Below are positions 1 through 8,977 of a DNA stretch of 26,064 nucleotides, one piece after another. The translations under genes and the position numbers were made by a program. The number at the start of each line of letters is the position of its first letter. Within the stretch, counting starts at the first letter, position 1. This DNA is from Nemertoderma westbladi. Its lineage: Eukaryota; Xenacoelomorpha; Nemertodermatida; Nemertodermatidae. The DNA is taken from contig JAUCBJ010005905.1 in the NCBI GenBank assembly GCA_032718475.1, positions 1-26,064 of the forward strand, read 5' to 3'. The notes under the pieces were generated by a model, which was not told the DNA's origin, did not search any database, and saw only the letters and a program-made list of their open reading frames with translations.

Positions 1-3000
1 GTGGGCGCTACTCCTATCTGCTTCCCGAGGGTAGGGTTAGGCGCTACTCCTATCTGCTTCCCGAGGGTAGGGGTCGGCGCTACTCCTATCTGCTTCCCGA
101 CGGTAGGGGTGGGCGCTACTCCTATCTGCTTCCCGAGGGTAGGGGTGGGCGCTACTCCTATCTGCTACCCGAAGGTAGGGGTGGGCGCTACTCCTATCTG
201 CTACACGAAGGTAGGGGTGGGCGCTACTCCTATCTGCTACCCGAAGGTAGGGTGGGCGCTACTCCTATCTGCTACCCGAAGGTAGGGGTGGGCGCTACTC
301 CTATCTGCTACCCGAAGGTAGGGGTGGGCGCTACTCCTCTGCTACCCGAGGGTAGGGGTGGGCGCTACTCCTATCTGCTACCCGAGGGTAGGGGTGGGCG
401 CTACTCCATCTGCTACCCGAAGTTAGGGATGGGCGCTACTCCTATCTGCTACCCGAAGGTAGGGGTGGGCGCTACTCCTATCTGCTACCCGAAGGTAGGG
501 GTGGGCGCTACTCCTCTGCTACCCGAGGGTAGGGGTGGGCGCTACTCCTATCTGCTACCCGAAGGTAGGGGTGGGCGCTACTCCTATCTGCTACCCGAAG
601 GTAGGGGTGGGCGCTACTCCTATCTGCTACCCGAAGGTAGTGGTGGGCGCTACTCCTATCTGCTACACGAAGGAAGGGGTGGGCGCTACTCATATCTGCT
701 ACCCGAACGTGGGGGTGGGCGCTACTCCTATCTGCTTCCCGAAGGGTAGGGGTGGGCGCTACTCCTATCTGCTTCCCGAGGGTAGGGGTGGGCGCTACTC
801 CTATCTGCTACCCGAAGGTAGGGGTGGGCGCTACTCCTATCTGCTACCCGAAGGTAGGGGTGGGCGCTACTCCTATCTGCTTCCCGAGGGTAGGGGTGGG
901 CGCTACTCCTATCTGCTACCCGAAGGTAGGGGTGGGCGCTACTCCTATCTGCTTCCCGAAGGTAGGGGTGGGCGCTACTCCTATCTGCTTCCCGAGGGTA
1001 GGGGTGGGCGCTACTCCTATCTGCTACCCGAAGGTAGGGGTGGGCGCTACTCCTATCTGCTACACGAAGGTAGGGGTGGGCGCTACTCCTATCTGCTTCC
1101 CGAGGGTAGGGGTGGGCGCTACTCCTATCTGCTACCCGAAGGTAGGGGTGGGCGCTACTCCTATCTGCTACCCGAAGGTAGGGGTGGGCGCTACTCCTAT
1201 CTGCTACCCGAAGGTAGGGGTGGGCGCTACTCCTATCTGCTACCCGAAGGTAGGGGTGGGCGCTACTCCTATCTGCTACCCGAAGGTAGGGGTGGGCGCT
1301 ACTCCTATCTGCTACCCGAGGGTAGGGGTGGGCGCTACTCCTATCTGCTACCCGAAGGTAGGGGTGGGCGCTACTCCTATCTGCTACCCGAAGGTAGGGG
1401 TGGGCGCTACTCCTATCTGCTACCCGAAGGTAGGGGTGGGCGCTACTCCTATCTGCTACACGAAGGTAGGGGTGGGCGCTACTCCTATCTGCTACCCGAA
1501 GGTAGGGGTGGGCGCTACTCCTATCTGCTACCCGAAGGTAGGGGTGGGCGCTACTCCTATCTGCTACCCGAAGGTAGGGGTGGGCGCTACTCCTATCTGC
1601 TACCCGAAGGTAGGGGTGGGCGCTACTCCTATCTGCTACACGAAGGTAGGGGTGGGCGCTACTCCTATCTGCTACACGAAGGTAGGGGTGGGCGCTACTC
1701 CTATCTGCTACCCGAAGGTAGGGGTGGGCGCTACTCCTATCTGCTACCCGAAGGTAGGGGTGGGCGCTACTCCTATCTGCTACCCGAAGGTAGGGGTGGG
1801 CGCTACTCCTATCTGCTACCCGAAGGTAGGGGTGGGCGCTACTCCTATCTGCTACCCGAAGGTAGGGGTGGGCGCTACTCCTATCTGCTACCCGAAGGTA
1901 GGGGTGGGCGCTACTCCTATCTGCTACCCGAAGGTAGGGGTGGGCGCTACTCCTATCTGCTACCCGAAGGTAGGGGTGGGCGCTACTCCTATCTGCTACA
2001 CGAAGGTAGGGGTGGGCGCTACTCCTATCTGCTTCCCGAAGGTAGGGGTGGGCGCTACTCCTATCTGCTACCCGAAGGTAGGGGTGGGCGCTACTCCTAT
2101 CTGCTACCCGAAGGTAGGGGTGGGCGCTACTCCTATCTGCTTCCCGAGGGTAGGGGTGGGCGCTACTCCTATCTGCTACCCGAAGGCTGGGGTGGGCGCT
2201 ACTCCTATCTGCTACCCGAAGGTAGGGGTGGGCGCTACTCCTATCTGCTTCCCGAAGGTAGTGGGTGGGCGCTACTCCTATCTGCTACCCGAAGGTAGGG
2301 GTGGGCGCTACTCCTATCTGCTACCCGAAGGTAGGGGTGGGCGCTACTCCTATCTGCTACCCGAAGGTAGGGGTGGGCGCTACTCCTATCTGCTACCCGA
2401 AGGTAGGGTGGGCGCTACTCCTATCTGCTACCCGAAGGTAGGGGTGGGCGCTACTCCTATCTGCTACCCGAAGGTAGGGGTGGGCGCTACTCCTATCTGC
2501 TACCCGAAGGTAGGGGTGGGCGCTACTCCTATCTGCTACCCGAAGGTAGGGGTGGGCGCTACTCCTATCTGCTACACGAAGGTAGGGGTGGGCGCTACTC
2601 CTATCTGCTACCCGAAGGTAGGGGTGGGCGCTACTCCTATCTGCTACCCGAAGGTAGGGGTGGGCGCTACTCCTATCTGCTACCCGAAGGTAGGGGTGGG
2701 CGCTACTCCTATCTGCTACCCGAAGGTAGGGGTGGGCGCTACTCCTATCTGCTACCCGAAGGTAGGGGTGGGCGCTACTCCTATCTGCTACCCGAAGGTA
2801 GGGGTGGGCGCTACTCCTATCTGCTACCCGAAGGTAGGGGTGGGCGCTACTCCTATCTGCTACCCGAAGGTAGGGGTGGGCGCTACTCCTATCTGCTACC
2901 CGAAGGTAGGGGTGGGCGCTACTCCTATCTGCTTCCCGAAGGGTAGGGGTGGGCGCTACTCCTATCTGCTACCCGAAGGTAGGGGTGGGCGCTACTCCTA

Positions 3001-3543
3001 TCTGCTTCCCGAGGGTAGGGGTGGGCGCTACTCCTATCTGCTACCCGAAGGTAGGGGTGGGCGCTACTCCTATCTGCTACCCGAAGGTAGGGGTGGGCGC
3101 TACTCCTATCTGCTACCCGAAGGTAGGGGTGGGCGCTACTCCTATCTGCTACCCGAAGGTAGGGGTGGGCGCTACTCCTATCTGCTACCCGAAGGTAGGG
3201 GTGGGCGCTACTCCTATCTGCTACCCGAAGGTAGGGGTGGGCGCTACTCCTATCTGCTACCCGAAGGTAGGGGTGGGCGCTACTCCTATCTGCTACACGA
3301 AGGTAGGGGTGGGCGCTACTCCTATCTGCTACCCGAAGGTAGGGGTGGGCGCTACTCCTATCTGCTTCCCGAAGGTAGGGGTGGGCGCTACTCCTATCTG
3401 CTACCCGAAGGTAGGGGTGGGCGCTACTCCTATCTGCTACCCGAAGGCTAGGGGTGGGCGCTACTCCTATCTGCTACCCGAAGGTAGGGGTGGGCGCTAC
3501 TCCTATCTGCTACCCGAAGGTAGGGGTGGGCGCTACTCCTATC
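1..3543. repeat. 36-bp minisatellite, about 98 copies
   Basis: A head-to-tail array of a 36-bp unit (core GGGCGCTACTCC then TATCTGCTACCCGAAGG) runs from the left window edge to 3543, where it stops abruptly in TATCCCTAGTATTCC. Most units differ only at a few sites: CTACCC, CTTCCC or CTACAC, and GAAGG or GAGGG. Some have 1-3 bp indels, with more irregular units near the left end. Because 36 is a multiple of 3, two plus-strand frames stay open over long stretches (12-residue repeats VGVGATPICYPK and GGRYSYLLPEGR). I do not read these as genes: there is no non-repetitive coding flank and the frames swap wherever an indel occurs. On the minus strand the array lies downstream of DOCK exon 2, so it is probably intronic. 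Confidence 0.97.
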
Positions 3544-4095
3544 CCTAGTATTCCCCCCAGTAATCCAACTGGTCTTCCTCATCATATCATCAACCCCAGG
3601 GGTAAATGTACCCTCCTGCGTTCAGTATTATACTAGAGTAGAGTAGTTGTTGTATCTGAGAACAAATTTACTTCAAATTTCCTACAAACTTATTTAAAAG
3701 TGGATCTTTTAAAGAATAAAGTAGTTTTTATCCTCTTTCTAATCCGCATTTACTTACCTTTTTGTAAAAGAAATGATATTGTAATAAATTGTCCAGAAAA
3801 GGAAAAAATGAGAAAGCGCGTCACCGGGGGTTGAACCAGCGCTTTACGTACGTTTCGGCCTATCCCCGGTGACGCGATTTCTCATTTTTTTCCATTTCTG
3901 AACAACTTATTACAATATTTTTTATTAAAGTTGCATTAACAGCTCAACTACAATTAGTTTATTTAAGTAAAATAAATAGTTAGTAATATTAGATAATGAT
4001 TTCTACGAATATTTGAATAAGAAAAGTAGAATATTATTCAATTAATAACATAAATATATTATATTAATGCAAAGCGTTGCGCTTTATCTTCTCAC
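3544..4095 (-). other. DOCK intron 2, start (partial)
   Basis: On the minus strand this follows the AAG|GTGAGA donor of DOCK exon 2. It is AT-rich and shows no coding signal. Its only structured piece is the inverted repeat at 3771-3922. The intron continues into the 36-bp minisatellite and past the window edge, so its length and acceptor are not visible. Confidence 0.75.
3771..3922. mobile_element. fold-back MITE-like inverted repeat
   Basis: Two arms of about 55-58 bp are near-perfect reverse complements. The left arm (about 3772-3829) ends AGCGCGTCACCGGGG; the right arm (about 3864-3922) begins CCCCGGTGACGCG. Mismatches are few. The 34-bp loop contains TTGAACCAGCGC, whose complement GCGCTGGTTCAACCCC resembles a pol III B box (GGTTCRANYCC). 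A 58-bp core is too short for a tRNA and no anticodon arm can be drawn. It is most simply a short non-autonomous inverted-repeat element in DOCK intron 2. I could not identify a clear target-site duplication. Confidence 0.75.
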
Positions 4096-4305
4096 CTTCA
4101 TTTTCTCTTCACTCTCGTCGGTGTTCCCGACCAATCCGGTGTTGAGTAACTCGTTCAACCCGAGTATAGCGACTCCGTAAGGACGGCGTACCGGGCGTCC
4201 GGTGCTGGGTTTACTCTTCCCGCCCCCGCTAGTGGATGACTCACCCCCGGTCGAGGGACTCACTAACATGCGGCCCACCCGGTAGATGTAACCCACAAGG
4301 TAGAC
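4096..4305 (-). CDS. DOCK3/4: DOCK3/4-like GEF, coding exon 2
   Basis: This exon encodes 70 residues and is bounded by a good acceptor (long pyrimidine-rich tract ending TTACACAG at 4306) and a strong donor (AAG|GTGAGA, with GT at 4094-4095). Both junctions are phase 0. The peptide begins VYLVGYIYRVGRM and later has RRPYGVAIL. These match the conserved DOCK segment leading into the C2-like DHR-1 region: IRIGRM and RRPYGCAVL in vertebrate DOCK3, RVGRM and RRPFGVAVM in DOCK1. Between them lies a low-complexity Ser/Gly/Lys insert (SPSTGGESSTSGGGKSKPST) longer than the vertebrate linker as I recall it. The exon continues the frame of exon 1 at 6323. The rest of the gene (DHR-1, DHR-2 catalytic domain) lies left of the window. 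Confidence 0.9.
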
Positions 4306-4489
4306 CTGTGTAAGGGGGGAATAGGGTTGTTAGGTTGTGTTGCCAAGGGGAAGGGAATGGGGGATGGGGGTGGGGGGTGGTGTCAAGTGATACGGTAGTA
4401 ACGTAATTGTCGTTCTCGTGTCAGCAGTCCAGTACAAACACACATTTATTGTCTCGTAGTAGCAACAACATGCGACGCACTACTCCCCA

Positions 4490-4975
4490 GCCCAGTCTGC
4501 CTGCCTGTACCACCCCCCATCACTCTGTCTATCTGCCCCCCCACCCAACCCCCCATCGCAGTATGTCTACACACCTCTTACTCACCGCTGTATGCCCCAC
4601 CCTCTCCTACTCAACTTACCTCTGTATTCCCCCCCGCCCCATCCCACTCATGACCTCGGCATGCCCCCCCCCCCCCTCCCCCACACAATCCAACTCACCT
4701 CTGTATTCTCCCCGCCCCCCTCCTACTCACCTCTGTATGCCCCACCCTCTCCTACTCAATTCACCTCTGTATGCCCCCAACCAATCCAACTCACCTCTGT
4801 ATTCCCCCCCGCCCCATCCTACTCATGACCTCGGCATGCCCCCCCCCCCCTCCCCCTCCCCCACCCAATCCAACTCACCTCTGTATTCTCCCCGCCCCCC
4901 TCCTACTCACATCTGTATGCCCCCCGCCCTCTCAAACTCACCTCTGTATGCCCTCTGGTTGCACTCTTGCACACA
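4490..4975. repeat. C-rich repeat cluster A (splice-donor-like units)
   Basis: Irregular tandem units of about 25-40 bp carry the core ACTCACCTCTGTAT followed by a run of C and CGCCCC. Exact ACTCACCTCTGT occurs near 4692, 4727, 4789, 4873 and 4937, with variants near 4616, 4758 and 4907. Larger blocks repeat too: the stretch with CATGACCTCGGCATGCC occurs at about 4647 and 4825. In the direction of DOCK transcription each core reads ACAGAG|GTGAGT. The proline/serine-rich translations on the plus strand are a by-product of the repeat. Confidence 0.9.
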
Positions 4976-4978
4976 TTG

Positions 4979-5063
4979 ACTTAAGTTAAGTAGAAAACTT
5001 AAATTAAGTTTAAGTACGAGAAAAATTGGTATTGCGTTGCACAACAATTTTCTTAACTTAAGT
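4979..5063. repeat. AT-rich inverted repeat interrupting the C-rich array
   Basis: ACTTAAGTTAAG (4979-4990) is the exact reverse complement of CTTAACTTAAGT (5052-5063). Inside lies a second complementary pair, GAAAAATTG and CAATTTTC, around TTGCGTTGCACAAC. The whole AT-rich stretch (about 4976-5142) contrasts sharply with the C-rich repeat on both sides, as an insertion would. I could not identify flanking duplications. Confidence 0.6.
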
Positions 5064-5142
5064 AGATACTTAAAATTTAGATATAAGTATCAATTTTTAA
5101 GTCTGCCAAAAACGAATCTTAGTGAATTTATTATTACTATCT

Positions 5143-6330
5143 CACCTCCTGTATGCCCACCGCCCCGCCTCCAACTCACCTCTTGTCAGTCTGTGCAATC
5201 CCCCCCCCCCCCCCCCTACTCCCATCTGTATGCCTCACCACCCAATCCTACTCACCTCTGTCTGTATCCCCCCCCCCCCCCCCCGCTCCATCCTACTCAC
5301 CTCACCTCTGTATGTCCCCCCGTCCCACCTACTCAACTCTGTACCTGCCTGTCTGTATACACCTCCCCCCCCCCCCCCCCACCCACGCACCTCTATGTCC
5401 CCGCCTCCCTACTCACCTCTGTATGTCCCCCCACCCAATCCAACTCACCTCTGTCTGTATTCCCCCCCCCCCCCCCCGCTCCATCCTACTCACCTCTGTA
5501 TGCCCCCCGCCTCCTACTCACCTATGTATGTCCCCCGCCTCCTACTCACCTCTGTATGCCCCCGTCCCATCCTACTCTGTATGCCCCCCCTCCTACTCAC
5601 CTCTGTATGCCCCCTCTCCTACTCCCACCTCTGTATGCCGCCTTTGCCCCCTCCTACTCACCTCTGTATGCCCCCCTCCTACTCACCTTGGTATGCCACC
5701 TTTGCCCCCTCCTACTCACTTCTGTCTACCCGCCTCTTACTCACCTCTGTATGCCCCCATCCTACTAACCTCTGTCTGTATGCCCCCCTCCTACTAACCT
5801 CTGTATGCCCCCCTCCTACTCACCTCTGTATGACCCCCGCCCCCCTCCTACTCACCTCTGTATGCCCCCCGCCCCCCTCCTACTCACCTCTGTATGCCCC
5901 CCTCCTACTCACCTCTGTATGCCCCCCGCCCCCCTCCTACTCACCTCTGTATGCTTCTCCTGCCCCCCTTCAATATGTTTCAAGTCGCCCTTATCGAGAT
6001 CCGTAAACAAACACATGGAGTTCTTCCCATCGAAGTCAGCTGGTATGCCCCCCTCCTACTCACCTTGGTATGCCACCTTTGCCCCCTCCTACTCACTTCT
6101 GTCTACCCGCCTCTTACTCACCTCTGTATGCCCCCATCCTACTAACCTCTGTCTGTATGCCCCCCTCCTACTAACCTCTGTATGCCCCCCTCCTACTCAC
6201 CTCTGTATGACCCCCGCCCCCCTCCTACTCACCTCTGTATGCCCCCCCGCCCCCCTCCTACTCACCTCTGTATGCCCCCCTCCTACTCACCTCTGTATGC
6301 CCCCCGCCCCCCTCCTACTCACCTCTGTAT
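5143..6330. repeat. C-rich repeat cluster B: tandem 5' splice-site motif
   Basis: Tandem units of about 25-45 bp carry the core TCCTACTCACCTCTGTATGCC plus a variable C run. Across clusters A and B I count about two dozen exact ACTCACCTCTGT copies and about 20 variants (ACTAACC, ACTCACTTC, CTCACCTTGG). On the DOCK transcript strand the core is ACAGAG|GTGAGTAGGA, a match to the metazoan donor consensus. The copy at 6317-6325 is the donor inferred for exon 1. The array includes a 378-bp tandem duplication (5666-6043 and 6044-6421). Confidence 0.93.
5666..6043. repeat. 378-bp tandem duplication, copy carrying an exon 1 fragment
   Basis: 5666-6043 repeats at 6044-6421 with an offset of 377-378 bp and almost no differences; one C is gained in a C run of the right copy. 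The left copy carries 5951-6043, which duplicates the last 90 or so bases of DOCK exon 1 and its donor. It lacks the rest of the exon. On the minus strand the fragment is preceded by GGGGGGCATACCAG, which lacks a pyrimidine tract. The fragment is therefore more likely an intronic relic than a working exon. The right copy contains the authentic exon end. Confidence 0.9.
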
Positions 6331-7207
6331 GCTTCTCCTGCCCCCCTTCAATATGTTTCAAGTCGCCCTTATCGAGATCCGTAAACAAACACATGGAGTT
6401 CTTCCCATCGAAGTCAGCTGGTAATCCAGCTCTGGTTATCTTCAACACGTACCGATCGCTAAAGAACTCAGCTAGGCTGTTACGGTAGTGACACAACGCG
6501 AACACGATGTGCGTCTCTTCGCCGATGTTACAGTTGGAGTGCTTGAAGGACACGAGGATATTATAACCGTCCTGGAGGAAGGCGGGGTCGGCTTTTCGTC
6601 GTAGCGTCCGGGAACTCAGCATGTTCTCCTGACTCTTTAGATGCATAGCGTAGACCTCTACGATACTGTGCCTATCGACATCAGCTGACTCCTCAGAGTT
6701 AGCTCGCGGCGTCACGTCCAGACCCAGCTTACCGTTACACCAGTCCATTCGTGACGTCATCTTGCGTTCCAAGTGTTGGATCTGTTCCACCGGAAGTGAC
6801 GGAGATACCAGCTGTTTCCTGAGGTCCATTAAGTCCAGAGCTGTTTTCTGGACGATTTTGAACAAATCATCCTGCATTGTTTCGAATAGATTCCTCCACA
6901 CCGTACCCCATTCTATCAACACCTCCCCGGCCTCTATAACAACTGGGTCATCCAACGGCTCAACGCACTCGTATTTACCCTCGTTAGTAACTTTGGCTTT
7001 TTTTAAATAAATAAAATTAACCGGAAATATTCCTTTAGAGTTTTCATCTTGTATTGTGAACCCCCGATACCAGGTGTCACAACGTTCGATGATTCGAACA
7101 GTTTGCCCGACGGTGAGGCTCAAACCGTTTGGGATGTTCTTGGGTGAGAAGTTCGCGATTGCGACACCATATTTATCTGTCGCCGGTGTAACTTGCCAAC
7201 TCATCAT
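6323..7207 (-). CDS. DOCK3/4: DOCK3/4-like Rac/Rap GEF, coding exon 1
   Basis: This exon encodes the N-terminal 295 residues of a DOCK-family exchange factor. DOCK proteins activate Rac or Rap through a C-terminal DHR-2 domain and bind ELMO through the N-terminal SH3 and helical region. An SH3 domain spans about residues 11-70 (KYGVAIANF, WYRGF at 46-50, GIFPVNFIYLKK). The DOCK helical region follows (EWGTVWRNLFE, DLMDLRKQL, then DWCNGKLGLDVTPR at about 155-168), then the lead-in to DHR-1 (CLFTDLDKGDLK at about 273-284). The DW.N..LGLD..PR and VYAMHL motifs resemble DOCK3/4 more than DOCK1/2/5. The start is the ATG at 7207 (MMSW), with an in-frame TGA immediately upstream; known DOCK proteins start at the equivalent place. 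The exon ends at GAG|GTGAGT in phase 0. Its last 11 codons (HIEGGQEKHTE) have no counterpart in vertebrate DOCKs I recall and overlap the satellite unit. Vertebrate homologues split this stretch over several exons. DOCK3 versus DOCK4 is not resolved. Confidence 0.95.
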
Positions 7208-7548
7208 TCAACTGTTAGGCTAACATATAGGCCTAGAGCTGTAGGTAGAGGGGCGTAGCAATGCAATAGTAATAGTACGGTCAGACGGTAGTCCTATAAT
7301 GCAGTAATGATAAGAAAGACAGAAAGATAGCACACACACTCATGACACGGTACGGTTACATTCATACGGCCTGCTGGCCTGGCAACTGACCGCTGTACCG
7401 GACCGGTGTAACAGCGGAAATAGGCTAGTCCCCCCGCGGATACAGTCCGGGGGGACCGAATCCGCTAGCGGATTCTGTCCCCTCTCCGCAGATTAGGTCC
7501 CCCCTTTAAATTATTATTCACAGTACACAATCAGACTGTGTTAGTTTT
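7208..7548 (-). promoter_or_regulatory. DOCK 5' flank / probable 5' UTR and promoter region
   Basis: This lies directly upstream of the DOCK start. No TATA box is obvious. A GC-rich palindromic patch at about 7428-7496 contains GAATCCGCTAGCGGATTC (a perfect palindrome) between GGGGGGACC and GGTCCCCCC blocks. An ATG at 7343 on the minus strand opens a 21-codon frame that ends before the main start; it would be an upstream ORF if the transcript extends that far. The transcription start cannot be placed from sequence alone. Confidence 0.4.
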
Positions 7549-7558
7549 GTTAGTGCGG

Positions 7559-8478
7559 TCAGACGAATCTGTACAAAAAAGTACAACAAATACAAAATAG
7601 TACAATATATATAGTACAAAAGAGAACAAAAAAATATAATAAAGTGCAAAAATAGTACAAAAGAAGGCAAAAATAGTACAAACGAGTGAGAAACGCATAC
7701 GAAACGTGTATACCAATACTAGTGTAGTATACTATGCACTTCACTTATATACCAATATAATTAATAGTAAGCAAATGCAACGGCGCCGAAATATGTGCGC
7801 CGCTACTGTGTCAATAGCGGCCTTGGTTCTGTGGTCAAGTATGAAATGATAGTGATTGATATAACTTTGATTCATGTAGATTTTGACTGGCATACAGTAA
7901 AAGGCTACTGGTCGTATAACACAAATATAATGCTATACAATATACATACTACTGCAGTACTGTATGCATGCAGTGGGTAGATATATAAACTCGTATAACT
8001 GAGACTCAAAACTGCAAAAGTAGGTAGGTCATAGTCTTAAAGTAGACCATATACTGAAGGATAGACTGTATGCTACGTTATGTAGGCTATGTATGTATGC
8101 CTCTATCTAGCAACTTTATTGAGTTCTCCCTCTGCAATTTTGCGTGCTTGGCATCTTGGGACCGTTTTTTGTGTTTTTCGAACACAAAAAGCCGCATTAA
8201 ACGCATAAGATTGTATTATTGTTATACTTTCGGACTGCTAGATTAGTGATTAGCGCCCCGCTCAATGTGTGGCTCGCCCCACAATGCTTCGTTTTATTTT
8301 GCACATCATGCGCGCCCCGATACACGATTTGACCTACTCTTATATACACGTTTTGCAACTGTGCAAGCGTTTCTCATTCGTTTGTAGGCCTACTATTTTG
8401 TACTATTTTTGCACTCTTTTGTACTATTTTTGCACTTTATTATACTTTTTGTATTTTTTTGTACAGATTCGTCGGACC
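7559..8478. mobile_element. long-armed inverted repeat element (about 0.9 kb)
   Basis: Left arm 7559-7712 and right arm about 8341-8478 are reverse complements over about 140-150 bp with indels. Shared blocks include GACGAATCTGTACAAAAAA at the outer ends, repeated AAAAATAGTACAAAAG, then GAGAAACGC and AACGTGTATA further in. The roughly 630-bp middle has no credible coding frame. The long arms built partly of short repeats suggest a non-autonomous fold-back or MITE-type element. No clear target-site duplication was found. Confidence 0.7.
8126..8200. repeat. dispersed short repeat, copy 1
   Basis: The segment CCCTCTGCA ... GGGACCGTTTTTTGT ... ACAAAAAGCCGCATTA recurs at 14376-14470 as GCCTCTGCATT ... 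GGGCACCGTTTTTTGT ... ACAAAAAGCTGCATTA. Order and orientation are the same; the spacer differs. The flanks are unrelated. It looks like two diverged copies of a short interspersed element whose family I do not know. Confidence 0.5.
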
Positions 8479-8491
8479 CTGTTAGTGTACA

Positions 8492-8730
8492 GTTTACTGC
8501 AGTATCCCTAAACTGCAGAAGAGTAGGACTGTAGGAAGCAGGGAAGATAATGCTGTTATTTGGTTGGATAGCGCTGATCCAGTGATCTATCATTGGATGT
8601 ATGCGACGGCGCATCGATGCTGGGAAACAGGACGTAAATTAAGCAAGCAAATTAATTAGTTATATATTTATGCATAATTATCAATATCGATTAGAATATA
8701 ATCTCGTCTATGCATCTAACCTACTGTATA
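8492..8730. other. AT-rich spacer, no feature seen
   Basis: Short palindromes around CTGCAG and AT-rich sequence are present. No gene, RNA or long repeat is recognised in either strand. Confidence 0.5.
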
Positions 8731-8977
8731 CAGCAGATCCCGGCCCTCCGGTAACTCAATAATAGTAAGCGACATTCATCGTCTGCGTGAACAGAACTGT
8801 GTTGTATTTACTATGAACCGGGTTTTTCCTACCGCCTTCCTCGCTGCTAAGGAAATAAACCTGCGAGTTTATCTTTTTCGCGGGTTTCATTGACCCAGGT
8901 TTAACCAACTGCATCCCCCTTCGGAGATCATCTCTCTTCACTCCCTTCAACAGCACCCCGATCTGATCCCCGGGCTC
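8731..8977 (-). pseudogene. TUFM: mitochondrial EF-Tu (TUFM) fragment, frameshifted
   Basis: Reading leftward from 8977 the minus strand encodes EPGDQIGVLLKGVKR, then DDLRRGMQLVKPGSMKP and QVYFLSSEEGGRKNP. These match the end of domain II and start of domain III of mitochondrial EF-Tu, which delivers aminoacyl-tRNA to mitochondrial ribosomes. After TQTMNVA (about 8770) the frame runs into YYY and a stop. The homology resumes in another frame as TIIELPEGRDLL (to 8731), matching the EF-Tu strand IELPEG. The upstream border is abrupt and AT-rich, with no GTPase domain, no donor and no pyrimidine-rich acceptor. I read it as a decayed, probably retrocopied fragment, although a misassembled exon of the real gene is possible. 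Confidence 0.8.

Larger units (their letters stand above)
4306..6322 (-). other. DOCK intron 1
   Basis: This 2,017-bp intron begins with GTGAGT (6322-6317 on the minus strand) and ends with a pyrimidine-rich tract and CACAG before 4305. Nearly all of its first 1.7 kb is a low-complexity repeat, C-rich on the plus strand and G-rich on the transcript. Its units reproduce the 5' splice site. An AT-rich segment near 4976-5142 interrupts the repeat. The region 4306-4489 carries the likely polypyrimidine tract (plus strand rich in G, with GGGGATGGGGGTGGGGGG). Confidence 0.85.

Noticed and set aside
535-3451. Plus-strand frames of up to 899 codons (12-residue repeats)
   Set aside because: They are translations of the 36-bp minisatellite. 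Frames switch at unit indels and no unique coding sequence, signal peptide or splice context is attached.
1-3543. CRISPR array (direct repeats of 36 bp)
   Set aside because: The repeats are contiguous with no spacers, and the flanking genes are eukaryotic.
3813-3876. tRNA gene
   Set aside because: GGTTCAACCCC resembles a T arm, but the symmetric core is too short and has no D arm or anticodon arm.
4407-6488. Proline/serine-rich plus-strand proteins
   Set aside because: All derive from the C-rich array inside a minus-strand intron. Several overlapping frames are open only because the repeat lacks stops.
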